Assembly: GCA_030998225.1 (NCBI GenBank)
Contig: JAPYXD010000698.1
Location: 10,643,001 to 10,707,000 of the forward strand
Source of the DNA: Diplolepis rosae
Taxonomy: Eukaryota; Arthropoda; Insecta; Hymenoptera; Diplolepididae
DNA: 64,000 nucleotides
Direction of reading: 5' to 3'
This document shows positions 21,981 to 34,800 of this stretch, piece by piece. Made by a program: the position numbers and the translations under genes. The notes under the pieces are model-generated. The model was not told where the DNA came from and made no database searches. It saw nothing but the letters and a program-made list of their open reading frames with translations. The stretch's first letter is position 1. Each line of letters opens with the position of its first letter.

Positions 21981-22591
21981 AACAATTTTGACATCATAAA
22001 GAGTTTTCTTCTTTATATTTGACCCTCATTGATCGCAAACCAGCATCTTTTATAATAAAAAAATTAATTGTTGTTCATTTTATCACGTCAAAATCCAACC
22101 GCCTGGTAAGTAAACGAAGGTTCAAACAAAGATAGCTTCATTAACATACACAGATACAGATATTGGCCTCGGGGCCGATTAATTCTTCATTATTTTCAAT
22201 TTTGAACATCCTCTCAGTTTTGAAATTACTCTTCATATGTTTCATTCTTATCATGTTTTCTCTTTTCCTTATAGATATGTTCGCTTTACTGCGAAAAAAT
22301 TTAAAAATATAGAAAATGACTGCACGTCAAAGTTCAATGAAGTTATTTCCAAGTTTAATATTTAAATAATTTTATGACATATTTCGCGTCCAAAAGAAAA
22401 AATGAGCGGATTTTTGATAGAGTGAGAAAAACGGTTTTTAGAAAGGTGTCTGTGTGTCTATTGTCTGGAGATAGGATAAATTTTGAAAGAATTATCGGAT
22501 TGGATCGCGATTTAGTACACTTTTTTAAGGCCATGGATCGATCGGACCACTTGATCAAATTATACATTAATTCATTTATGTGAGGTAATTT

Positions 22592-23146
22592 TTTACATTC
22601 TCATTATATGAGAAGGTATTGGTTTTATGTGATAAATGACTTTCAGGATTTTCATCAAATCTTTACGTTTTGAAACCCCCTGAGTCAGAAAAAAACGGTT
22701 TTTACAAAAGTCTCTGTCGTCTGTGTCCAGTTTCTGTGAACATTAGGACATTTTTTGAGAAGATGTATATTTTATTTGATTTGAAAAACACTGATTTTGA
22801 TTTTGAAAAAAACTATTGAAAATCAAAAGTTCCATTTTTCAACGAAAATATGTGAAATACGAAATAAGCGTTGAAATTCAAAATCGTTTGCTTGAATAAA
22901 GTCTACGATTGTTTTTCCTTATTAATATATTTGGAAGAAAATAAATTATTTTCATTATTTAATTTATTTGAAAGTAAATTGAATTTTCTTTTTCATTTAA
23001 AATTAAAAACAAATTTAGTAAATTTCAGAAAATGTAATTAACATTTAAAATATTATAAAATTGACTTGAGCTTCAGTATCAAATTACGAGAAATAACTTA
23101 AATGTATGCGCACGATGAGAATTTGCCCGCGAAGCAGGCAAATTTT
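22592..23146 (+). mobile_element. HINE-like element, inverted deleted copy
   Basis: This runs opposite to the other copies. It opens TTACATTCTCATTATATGAG, passes a segment complementary to CTCAGGGGGTCTCAAAACGT, lacks the middle, and ends with GATGAGAATTTGCCCGCGAAG, a decayed version of the palindromic terminus at 10,227. The adjoining 22,404-22,590 may be a further diverged piece of the same family. Confidence 0.7.
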
Positions 23147-24805
23147 TTCTCTCTGAAAGAGAGAAATGAATTTTTTACGATTATTATTGCCAGTTTCGAT
23201 GATATAAGATATTAGAAACGATGTCAAGAAAGCTATTTTTGCGAGAATGAGACTTACTTTGTTTGATGTGACCAGTTGAAGACAATGGATGTTTCGTACA
23301 TATTTATCGATCGTCGCAATGCCATCACGGTGTTGCATTACCTACAAGGTACGTAAGCATCGTGATAAATTTGAAAGGCACCTAGGTATGTAGGTATACA
23401 CAAACCTACTATTCTGGCAGCGATCGATGCGTTCTATAAGAGCATTACCATTCTCTCCACGGGGAAACACTATACTGCCTTCGCCGCTATATTACTCTCC
23501 AGGCAAGACACGAGCGATCGATTCGCAAGGAGAATAATAATTAGAAATACGTTTTCGAATGCGAGACTTATTACAGAGACATGGGCGCCACATCCGCGGA
23601 GATTAAGTTTTTTCTGTCCTCTTGTAAGTTCGATATGGAACATTCGCTTAAAACAATCTTTGATCATTTTAATCTCTTCGTGTGTTCCCATCAAATGTTA
23701 ATGTCACTCCTCTCGAACTCCAAATCCACATTTTATTAATTAGAGCATGGAAAATAAATTATAATTGAACCAACGATATTAGCAATATCTTTCTATTTAT
23801 TTTTGTTTTCAAATTTTATATTTATATAACCCAAAAACAGGAAAAACCTAATTGCCGGGTTTACAATTTTGCTTCATTAATATAGAATCCAAAAATCTAT
23901 TGTAAGATTTAACATTATTTGTTTTCATAAATTTATACATATTAAGTATAGAAAGATTTATTTTTTGGTGGTATAATAAATTTTTTATTTTTTACTGAAT
24001 TTATTTATTGTTTCGCTTTCTCTTATTTCTTTAGGTAATTTATTGAACAGCATAATGCCACCATATATGGCGATAATTTGTCCTAATTCTGTCCTGAATA
24101 TTTATTTTTTTGCCCTCCTGCATATCTAGTCCGATTTATGTACATTTTCATCATCTTCTATTTCATTTTCAGTATTTATGGGATTATTTATAATCCTGCA
24201 CCCCAATTTTCTTATACAATTCAACTGTAGGATAATCTTTAGGTATTTTAAACAATGTTTTTATTGCTCTGTTTGAAGTATGTACTTTTTCTAATAAATT
24301 TTCCGTGTATTATTATCAATGATTAATCGTTAATTAAAAAATATTACACGGTTAAATTAAGAAAACTTAGAAGTCTATATATGTGTCTAGCGCTCTATAA
24401 AAATAATTTCGACAAAAGTTTGAAATTTGTTCAAAACTTGAATTAAGACTCAATATCAATTTTTCGTATCTTTTCACAAACAAAATAATGGAAAATCACG
24501 TTTCAAATCGGTATGATATTTGAAACTTACGAAGTTGTATAGCCAATTCAAAGATTTTATAGTTTCTCATGAATTGGGGATATAGTTAGTTATTTTAAAA
24601 CAAATATTTCTTCATACAAATATATTTTAGTTTTGTTACATTAATTTTTCAGTATTTTTTTATATGATTAACATTTAGATCTTGTTTTTCTAAACGTTGG
24701 TAACCATCTCACACACAATTTTAACTTCCAGAAATTAGCAAACGACTACTACACGAAGAAAAAAGATTCGTAAAATTTACAGGAAGTTCGGTACTTATTT
24801 TTACA

Positions 24806-25001
24806 AATTGACTTTTTGGCAGATTTCACAATATATTTAATTCAATTAACAGATTTGCTGTACATTTCACCTATCTTCCAGTAAAATATACAAAACTCGA
24901 AATTTTTCATATTTTGTAGATTTACTGGACGCTAAGTGAAACGTATAGAAAATCTGGCGATTGAACTGAATATCTTGTATAATTTACCAAAAAATCAAGT
25001 T
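24806..25001. mobile_element. Foldback element of about 196 bp
   Basis: Left arm 24,806-24,899 and right arm 24,906-25,001 are diverged inverted copies (TGACTTTTTGGCAGATTT with AATTTACCAAAAAATCAA; ATCTTCCAGTAAA with TTTACTGGACGCT). The stretch 23,150-24,800 holds no recognisable gene; 23,230-23,700 is GC-richer. Confidence 0.6.
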
Positions 25002-25725
25002 TCAGAAATTCAAAGGCAAATAAAAAAACTGAAAAACAGTTGTTCTATTCTAAAAAGGAGTTTCGAATTTTCGATGCTTAGAACATACCCTACTAATATT
25101 TAGGAACCTTCATTTGGAATCTGGTGTGCTAAAATGCAGTTCGGAATTTTCTAGACTTCAGTGCATGTGGTTGTAACATATTTTTTGGCATAATTTTTTA
25201 ATGAATTTTTTATAAGCAAATAAAGAAAAATCAATACAATTTTGAAATCAAGATTCAGTAAAGTTGAAAAAGATGTGATCCACTCATTAAAATTTGTTAT
25301 AAAAAATGATAGTATTTACATAAACTAAATTTTCTTCTCTTTTCTTAAAATATTTTATCGTAAAATATGTTGAACATAACCATAATTTTTATTCAGTGAA
25401 TATTGCCCTATCCTGTTTCTAACCATTTTCAAGATCGTATTGCCTGTGCAAGAGCATTGGAGACAATACCATTAATTTCGATTTATATCAACAATAAGGT
25501 TTTTCCTCACTTGTAAACTGGAACAAACAATTTTCAAAAGTGCCTGTTTGTAGCTTCAGAAAGTCCAGAAAACGATTCGAAAGTTTTATCGTTTCAAAGT
25601 TCTCGGTTTTCTTTGTGGTAGAACTTCTTTGTAATGAAATACTTCTTATCTCAGATACGACCAAAAGCGTTTGGACTGCATAAAATTGAAGTATACAATC
25701 GGCAGACTGCCAATTGTTGCCTTAA

Positions 25726-26479
25726 GGGGTTAATACCACATCTCAAAGACTTTTTTCAAGAATTTTTCTTTTCATAGTAAAATTTATTTTATAATTTCAA
25801 ACTTTTAATACACGAAAGACAAGGTTTTAAAGAAACACAGACAATTTTTTTTATTCTTTATAGTGAATATTGTTGGTATGGCCGCCTGAAGTTACCCCTA
25901 CTTAAATCTGGTTAACATGATATCTCAACTTTGGAGTATTTGGAAAAAAAAAACCACCTTTGAGCCTCCAAAAATAGTGTCATTTTTATGATTTATTTTC
26001 AGGTAGATAACAAAACGTAGAGCAATTAAAATTATTTTTTGAAAATGCAAAGGTGATGAAACCCCTTAATGATAAGTACACTTGTCGCTATCGTATGAAC
26101 TTCAATTACTCACATGCGATATAAAAAAATGGCGAACTTTTGAAATTTTTTACCCTTTTTTTCAACGTAAATTGTTAAAAAAATGGCTTAAATATTGATA
26201 AATAATTATAATCTTGATTCATACGATAGAGACAAGTGTAATCTAGCAAATTTTTTTTTCTTCAAATGCTCCAAAGGTGAAATATCATGTCAACTAGATT
26301 TAAGTAGGGGTAACTTCAGGCGTCCATTCCAGCAATATTCACTATAAAAAATGAAAATAAATTATCTGTATTCCTTTAAAACCTTGTCTTTTGTGTATTA
26401 AAAGTTTGAAATTATAAAATAAATTTTACTATAAAAAAAAAATTCTTGAAAAAAGTCTTTGAGATGTGATATTAACCCC
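25726..26479. mobile_element. TTAA-flanked element C with long arms, 754 bp
   Basis: TTAA occurs at 25,722-25,725 and 26,480-26,483. The inverted arms extend about 210 bp each: the outer end GGGGTTAATACCACATCTCA mirrors TGAGATGTGATATTAACCCC, and further in GCCTGAAGTTACCCCTACTT mirrors AAGTAGGGGTAACTTCAGGC. The terminus resembles elements A and B (TTAAGGGG), but the arms are much longer. No coding content is present. Confidence 0.8.
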
Positions 26480-26879
26480 TTAAGCGACTTCAATTATAAT
26501 CCATTTAAATTTATTCATTTTCGTTTCCCTCAATTCAATCCAAGAAGATTCAATTTATTTGATGATAAACCAACAGGTGTTATTCTTATTAAACCTTCAA
26601 GCTCAAATTTACAAATACTATAGTGCTGAATGGGCATTTCTTTAAGTCCCACGAAAACTATTCGAGAATATCAGCACAGTTTATTCAAATTACTTAGAAC
26701 TTCTGATAATTTTCATAGTTCTTCTAAAAGATTCGATCTAAAACTTCATGTCTCTAAGAGAAATTTCGACAGAGTTATTTGTGAATTCCAGAAAAATTTG
26801 TATTAAAATTTAAAAAAAAACCTAATTACTTCTTTAGTACATTCCTCTCAAGAATGTGGAGCACAAATAAAATGAACTC

Positions 26880-27270
26880 GAGTCAATAATTTCAGTGTCA
26901 ATGTCTTTCTCGCTTTTCGACAAGACCACGTGCTCGATGCAAGGCCATCTCCTTGTATGAAAGCTGGCGCTTGTCGTTGCTCTTGCCAGAATAGCGGAAC
27001 TTTCGTGTGGATCATGCGCTCGTTTGCTTTTGCTTTCTCACTTCCTCGAGATTCCGTACTCGCTCTGGTGTTTCGGATTGTGCTTGCAAGCTTCACTCTC
27101 GCACTGAACCGCCGACTTTCGAAGTGTCTGCTTCGAGCACCGGTTTTCACGTGCATAATCAAGTAATGCGAAACCTCGGCGACGAGAGCTGCTCCGAAAA
27201 GTGCGATCTCGTCGAGGACGATGCTTTAAACCTACTCCAAGCGTGACCATCACCCTTAACCAGAATACCA
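26880..27270. promoter_or_regulatory. GC-rich patch upstream of first exon
   Basis: This 390-base patch is clearly richer in G and C than its neighbours and has open frames in several phases on both strands, as expected of GC-rich noncoding DNA. It lies 300-700 bases upstream of the leader exon ending at 27,855, a plausible place for upstream regulatory sequence. No specific binding site is claimed. A coding exon in one of its frames cannot be excluded. Confidence 0.25.
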
Positions 27271-27794
27271 ATTAAAAAACCACCCTATTTCTCCTCTATC
27301 TCTATTTTTCACCAGCTTCTCATAGTGCCAGTGCGTATCTATTGTCAATGGTGCTTTACAGGTGTCGATCAATTTCCGGTTCTGAAAATTCTCCATAAAA
27401 TAGTATTATACTCATCTTATTTTGATCTAGTGATATTATATGATTGGATTTTACATTTTTTGTTGATTCGATTTTACATAGGTCTTTTTCGTGACTTTTT
27501 TTTTTATTTTCCTAGCTGTTCTAAGTATAGTGACCAAAGAGATAAATTCTCTTTTGGAAAGAAATAACATCCAGTCTTTCCGGGAGTCCTTTAGGGCGTC
27601 GTTAATGTGTAAACACTGCTGAATTTTCCATATGAACGCGTGCAGCTAGCGCGTTTCAGTAAACACAGTGCGGCACACGTTGCTGAAAGTGCAGCGAACT
27701 CGTTAGATTTTTAGTGCAGTGCTTTGCAAAACTATCGCGACTGAGACGTGATAAGTGTGTGAAAACTAACCTGTCCTAGAAAAAAGAGAAAAAA

Positions 27795-27855
27795 ATGACT
27801 CTAATCGGACGTACCAGGAAAACCCACACCGTCCACACTCTGTTTGCACTCGTAG
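27795..27855 (+). CDS. First coding exon of a long-intron gene
   Basis: An ATG in a good context (GAAAAAAATG) opens 20 codons, MTLIGRTRKTHTVHTLFALV, and the exon ends at ..CTCGTAG|GTGAGT, a strong donor, leaving one base of the next codon (phase 1). An in-frame TAG at 27,777-27,779 makes this the first usable ATG of the frame. The upstream leader (about 27,600-27,794) is GC-richer than the flanks and contains at least one very short upstream frame (27,632-27,649). A basic stretch followed by HTLFALV suggests the start of a signal peptide or signal anchor, but the exon is too short to identify the protein. The next exon is not certain; the best downstream match by phase is the 27-nt segment at 61,435. 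The transcription start is unknown. Confidence 0.5.
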
Positions 27856-28060
27856 GTGAGTGTGGATTTCGGACTTCCGTTCTAATATATCGTATAATGA
27901 TTATATAATAATATTAATATACTAGTAATTTTTTACTACACACATTAAGCACCCGACGTTTAAAATATACCAAAATATTTATATATTTGTATTTGAACTT
28001 CATGTGAACTGAATTTTACTGATCGCAAGTCGAAGTTAACAAGAATGAATAATAGAAGCT

Positions 28061-28314
28061 ATATGTGGCGTGGAACGAAGAAACCCGGCTAACAGCACCT
28101 TTTAACTTTTCGAGAAAATTGCGTTTCTCTGAGACGGGTCCGTTCGAAATAAAAATAATCGCGAGATAAAATGCGTTAGATTTCGGTCACTTGATCGCAT
28201 AGCTTTGTGCATAGGCCCATTCGATAGAGCATGCTTATGTTTCTCAAAATCATCGGAAAACTCAAATTTCGTCTTTGGTAATGTTAGCCGGGTTTCTTCG
28301 TTCCACGCCATATA
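28061..28314. mobile_element. Foldback element of 254 bp
   Basis: GGCGTGGAACGAAGAAACCC with GGCTAACA (left) is mirrored by TGTTAGCC and GGGTTTCTTCGTTCCACGCC (right), a near-perfect 33-bp terminal inverted repeat. It sits 200 bases inside the putative first intron. Confidence 0.75.
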
Positions 28315-28746
28315 TATTATTTCCAATTTCTCTGTGTTTTTTATTAAAATAAGACAAATAGATATTTTACAAAAAAACTGACAATAATGTTACCATATAA
28401 CCCTGATATAGCAAAACAGAGTTATTGACATTAAATCCTATTGAACCGAGCCAGTGGGCATTTCGCCAATTCGAAACGAGAGTTTTGCTAATGAATCAGC
28501 AATTCTGCAGTCTCATTAATAAAATAGCATAACATTGCCTATTTCAGGATTATTGCATCGTAAACAATATAATCTCGATTTAAATAATTCTTCTCTTTTA
28601 TCCAGTGTGTGTTCATACAATTTTAAATCAGCTAAACAGATGAGGTTGATGTTTGCAATCCCCACATAATGTTTAAAGTGATGAGTAGAAGAAAAAAATT
28701 AAACAACTGATTTGATATGAATTTAATGATAATATTTACTACCTTT

Positions 28747-28749
<3 letters not shown>

Positions 28750-28811
<62 letters not shown>
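28750..28811. repeat. (TA)n microsatellite
   Basis: About 30 uninterrupted TA dinucleotides. Confidence 0.95.
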
Positions 28812-28814
<3 letters not shown>

Positions 28815-28819
28815 GGAAT

Positions 28820-31800
28820 AAATACATTTTTAATAAAACGCTAAGTAAAGAAAAAAATTTAATGGTGCTGTAACGGCTAAAGGAAAGTTTATACATTACA
28901 GTTCTACTTCTATCATTTTTAGAGCCGCACTGTTTGGTATTAAAAAATCTGATATAGATTCGTTTTAAAACTTTTTATGCATAATTCAAATAAAAGACCA
29001 TTAAAGGTTTCAAGTAAAATGGTTAATTTTAAATATATCCGTGAATTTTGGTTGTCATTTCCTTATCACATTGTCAAAAGGTGCCAAGCTATTCATATGC
29101 AGCTAAATCAAATACAAAATTATCGATCGACGACTAACAATTATAACATTAATCTCAAATTACTGTAGAAGTATGAATTGCATAAATAGAATTATTTTAA
29201 TAATAGATTACCATTTATTAAATTTTTATTGAATCGTCAACATAAAATTTTCTATATAGGAAAAAATAGGACAATTCAATTACAAGTAGAACTGGGAATT
29301 TCTCCAATACCGGAAATAAAATCACAGATAAGCACAAAACTTTGATATCAGACTGAGAAAAGCAATATTCTCAAGTTGAAAACTCCCTTTATAGGTTTAA
29401 TATTCAATGATCACAATCGGACAAAGAAGCTTTCCCCTCGAAAAAATGTTATCAGTGAAACTGATAATCGAAATTTATTTCTTACTGTTTAATGGATTAG
29501 GTTTGCTTATATTTAATTCCGAGGGAAAAGCGTTTATAAACGCTCTTTCTGAATTTATATCAATCAAAAATTGATCGAACTGAAATCAGTGACGAATTTT
29601 TCACACAATTAGTCAATTCTCATTGATTTATAATCAAAATAACGAATTGCATCATCAACAATATTTTATTGATTTTAATTTATCCAACTTTGATTCAGAT
29701 TTAGAGAGTTCTCGTTGATGCAAATTTTTATCTAAAATCCAATAAAACGTTATCCATGGTAGTCTCGTCTTACCACAGAGAGTTTGTTCTACTGTCAGCT
29801 TATACCACTGAAATGTCCAGAATTGAAATCCTTTTAGATTTTAGATTCAGTTTATGAATTTAGACTAAATGTACAAAATAAATTAGTTCGATGAATTAAA
29901 CATATCATGAATAATTTATATACCTTATGTGATTATAATTAGTGAAAAATACTTAAATTTGTCTTCCAAATTTATACCTTATTGGTGTTTCTATGACTCA
30001 AGAGTATTGGATCTGACTTTGTTTAATAAAATAAACTTTGTAAAATTAATTACATAAGTCTTTATAAATTCACTTTCTTCTCAATACTCAGAACAAGTTC
30101 GAAATTCTGGTAGCAAAAAAAATTCTAAACACTTTTTGCAGTTGTGACTACTATTAAATAATGAAGATTAGAGATTGGCCCATAAAATTTATGTGGGAGG
30201 GGGTAATTATCCCGAAGCCCCAGTTTCTGAGCCCTGTTCACTCCAAAAAAATGAATAATCAAAAAATCAATGAGATAAAATCAAGAATATAATAAACCTA
30301 CAATGTTAGAAATGTCTACCGTAATTTCCCGAAAAACGTGATTGGAGTTCTATTTAGTTACAGTTTCGTAAAATCAAGATAGTATTTCAGAAAATTCAGT
30401 TATTTTTTAGTAAATTTAAGGAAAAATGTCTAAATTTTCATTTACAAAGTGTCGTTTATTCTATGTTAATACTTGTGTCTGAACATTCTAAAAATTGTAA
30501 CAGGAATAATTTAACGTTTTGAGTAACTGAAATTTTATTGAGTAACATGTAACTAAAAATTTTGTTACAGTTTCGTGATTTTATGATAAATTTTATAAAA
30601 TTCTGGTACAGTTTGGTAGTTTTAAAATACATTTTTTGCAGTTTTAAGATACCTCTACTAAAAAACATTATAAATATCGTCAAATTTTACGTTACCTTTG
30701 TAAGATAATAATTTTGTTAATTTCCGAACATTTCTAATAGTGTAAGAAAAATTGGGGCCCGCAAGCTGCTTGCCCCAGAGCTGAATGTTCTCTCCACGAC
30801 TCTGATTATGGGCGTGAAAATATAATAATGTAGCTATATACCTATATTGCTTAAGGATAAAGTCCTCGAATCAGGTTTGATATTATACGATTGTAATGAA
30901 CTCGCGCAGATACGGCGGCAGCAATTGGATGTAATCCTCGATGCGGGGCAATCATAAAAAAGTTTCCTTCGCTTCCTGAGTTGGTGAAGAACGTTGAGAT
31001 GCGATATTATATCTGATTCTATGAGGTAGAGACGCGAATTTCGCCTGCGGAATAATTATAAAGTCACGTGACCTATTGATGATCTTAAGGCGATTAGTAA
31101 AGTATCTAACGATGAGGCAAAACTCAAATTTACCGATAACGTCTCATTTTCTACAAGAACATCTTTCGTAAAGCGAAACTTTTATCTCATAATGATTTCA
31201 CTTTACAACTTTTAAGGGCCCTCATCGTCGCTGAGAATTTTCGTTCCAGGCACATCAAAATCTAGTACTTCGTTTACTTTCTTCGCTGAAGCACGATACG
31301 AGAGGAATTCCTTCCGTTACTTGAGACATTCTTTCTCTTACGAATAGAAGAAAATTTTCTCATTACGACAAATAAGATATACCTGATATTATAATAAAGT
31401 CAAATTAGAGAACTTTTATATCCACTGAAATATAAGTCAATATTAACTAATTAAACAAGCATAATTGAATTATTGATTGAAATTGAGAGTGTATAATTTA
31501 TAAAAATAAAGAATTATTCAATTAGTCATTAAACATTTGAACTATCACCCTACTTAATTTATCTGAACATTTTGGATTTTTCTGAACTCTATGAACATTT
31601 TTTAAACAGACATATGCACGTAAATAAATATATCAGTTTCTACATTCTTTTGATGAAGAACTTTCGAGGTAGGAGAAAAACTTATTTAAGCATAAGGAAA
31701 AAATGTATGAACTTAAGAATTCGATAAGAGAGAAAAATATATTGAAGCACAAAGTTGGAGAAAATTATTTACCGAATATTTCAAAACAAAGACGCCCTGA

Positions 31801-34800
31801 ATTTCACCAAACTAATATTATAATTAGCTGGAGTACTTTAAAGAAAAATTAATTTCATTGTAGTTTACGGTGTTTTTAATTTAAAATGCAAATGCTGAAC
31901 TGGTTTCTATTCGGAGAATCAGTTCACAAATCAGTTTCAAATACGTAATTTAAAGTTTTTCTTTTCAATTTAATTAACCTACATAATTTATGTGAAACCT
32001 CACTTTGTTCCACTTTCGTAACTGAGCAGCAATGTAATCAAATCAGTGCAATTATTTATAACCTCCGATTGCTAATTTTAATATCGTTAATATGTACATT
32101 TCAAATGAACGAAATCATTTAATGAGAATATCATCCAAATTTCAAAACGTCTAGACTGGATGATATAATACTAAAATTTTAAAAGAGGAGAAAAAAATAT
32201 TTCGAGCTGAAGAATTGCGTAGACAATCAGGTTAACTTTATCATGAAATGCTCGGTTTAGTAAATTGCCGAAACAATATTTAGTGGAAACAATTTTTATT
32301 TATATTTTCACCAACACTTTGACGAGCAATATTTTGCTCTCTTTAGAGTAAATTTCATTATAATTAAGAAGGAATAATCAAAATATTGTTAAAATCCTTA
32401 AAATGTTGATATTTTTTCATCAGTTTGATTTGGGAAAATCAAGTTGCGTTACAGTGAAAGAAGTCAAAAATGCTCTGAAAAATAAATTCACAATTAATAT
32501 TGGATAAAAAAACTTTTAAATGACAAATTCTTCAAAGAAACGTCAGTTATTAATATTTTGTACAGTTTTAAGGCCCTTTAATTGAATATTAATTATGATT
32601 TATGGTTACAGAACATTTTTGACTTCTCTTGCTGTGATACTCAATGACCTTCATGAAATTTGAATTATTATTTTTTTATTCCAGTGGCAGATATTATGAG
32701 GACGACATATTGGCTGTCGAAATGTCAGTGAAGAATAAAAACCTAAATGAAGTTTTCAACGTTTTTCTGCAATGAAAAACTTAATATATTCAAACAAAAT
32801 TTAGAGACAAATACTAACAAAGCGATTTCGAATTTTTATAAATTCTAATCTTTTCGTCTAGCGATTAAAACAGACAATTTAAATTTTTGTTTCTGGTAAA
32901 AAAGGTTACAAACCTCAGTCAAGTAAATAAAATAAAAATTTATTATCAGTCAAATAGTTCGAGAAACTATACTCAACTTTGAACAAAGTGGGGTAAACAG
33001 TTGGGTAAACTTCAAAAATGTGGAGTGAATTTTCAAAATATATATTAACAAATTATTACGATAATATTGAATAATCTCCAACTTGTTCATGTGTCCAAAC
33101 TTTACTCAAAATTGACTAAAGTGTCTTAAACTATTTTTCTCATGTACATATCAAGGTAATATAAACAGAAGTACTGTTATAATTTTGGTGACATCGGGAT
33201 AATTAAGTTAGATAGCAAGCGTTATTGATTTACACGTAAAATTAGTTGTCATGCATTCCCAGAGACGAAAATAGTTGACAGTTAATTTATACGGTACATA
33301 GCTTCATTTTCATTACCCTAAATCATTAATGAACAGCCCACTGATTTTTAAGTTCAGGCATTATTCGTGGTGGTTAATTTTATAATTATTTATAATTAAA
33401 TATAACTGAACGAACATTTTTAAAAAACAAATTAGGACCAATTTTAACAAATTTTTATTCCAGTGATGAAAAATTGAAAACTATCAATAACAAAGCAAAA
33501 CCTCATATCCAATTTCGCAAAAAAGTCTCTAACCACGAAAGAATCGTATTTCTCGTTATATGGAACAGTATTGAGCCCGATTCAGGAAAAAAGAGTAAGA
33601 TGGTAGCTGTTTGCTTGGAAAAAAACGAACAAGAAAGCTCTTTTATTCGTGTGTAATCGGGTCACTCGTACACCTGTGCGAAAAGCCGTGCAATGTGACC
33701 TTTCGTAGTCGACGATTGCCGTTTCTCGTCGACATTCGGCTTAAATTGCACGCGATTAATCTAATGCCCTCATTTTCAAACGCACTGCTAGATACTTGCA
33801 GCACACGTAGTGCTTTTACACGCGTGTTGCGGAATATTGATAACTCCAACAAGTCGGATAAGGGAAGAGGCAATCACGACACTTGATTAACTGTGTCAGC
33901 GTTTAGTGATACCTTGCGCTCAATTAGAGATCCACACCCATCAACGCTTTCATTTAAGATACTCTGTGCTACATTTACGGAAATATCACTTCATTAATTT
34001 CTCAATTAGTTATCAAATATTCCGTCACCGATAGGTAGTTTATGCTTTTTACAGGGTTTTAATATTTTTGCGTTAAAAATTTCTAACAGTGTAGATAAAC
34101 ATTTTTTTTGAACAATAAGAAAAAATGAATTTTCAAGGTGTAAGAACGCACCGACTGCAGCTTTTAGAATAAATTACAAGCAGGTAGTTAATTTGAGCCA
34201 GAAAGCACCCAGCACTATAAGCTTTACATACTAATTACCAGAGACCTCTGAACTTTGTGGTCCAGTTTCACGCGAAGATACAGAGGATTCTAAAAGATTT
34301 AGGTTCTCTGAGACGGAATACGTTAAGTAAATGTCTTTTGTCAAAAAAATATTTCCTTCATCATACAGCTGAATCAATAATTATGACTTTAATATAATAA
34401 AACGTGTAAAAACTTCATGACACATCCTAAAAATTATTTTCTCGAGAAAATCTTTAAATAAGCATTAAATTAACAAAGATTAACATCCGGCTTTGCCATA
34501 ACTACGAATAACTCTTAATCAGATTAACCAATCAGAATTTGAAACAATGAATTGAACTGCTGATTAAAATTTAATCAAAGTTAGTGAAATTGGCCCATAA
34601 CCCTTTTCTTAATTAAAGTAAAAGTTATAATTTGCAGTTTTTGCCGAGGCAAAAAGCGGAATCTCGCTTTTTAAAGCTTGCACATGCCCTTTATAGTTGC
34701 GGAGTTTAAGGTAATCAAGTGCCAAGAACTGACTCGTAAAGAAAGTAACAGGGAAGATCTACGAAGACGACTAAAACCGAGTCATTCGCCGGTAAACGTA

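Larger units (their letters stand above)
21371..22055 (+). mobile_element. 5'-truncated Penelope-like element in mariner
   Basis: A 15-bp direct duplication, TAAAAAAATTAATTG, flanks the element (21,356-21,370 and 22,056-22,070), so its borders are precise. It carries the end of a Penelope-type reading frame (21,412-21,618), a 3' untranslated region, and a hammerhead motif (21,940-21,980). Near its two ends an inverted pair occurs: AAAAGATGCTGGTTTGCG (21,407) and CGCAAACCAGCATCTTTT (22,034). The large majority of a full element, including the reverse transcriptase, is missing. Confidence 0.8.

Noticed and set aside
26848..27246. Overlapping frames of 77-104 codons on both strands upstream of 27,600
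   Set aside because: Frames open in several phases at once are typical of GC-rich noncoding DNA; no one frame shows family motifs or splice-consistent borders.
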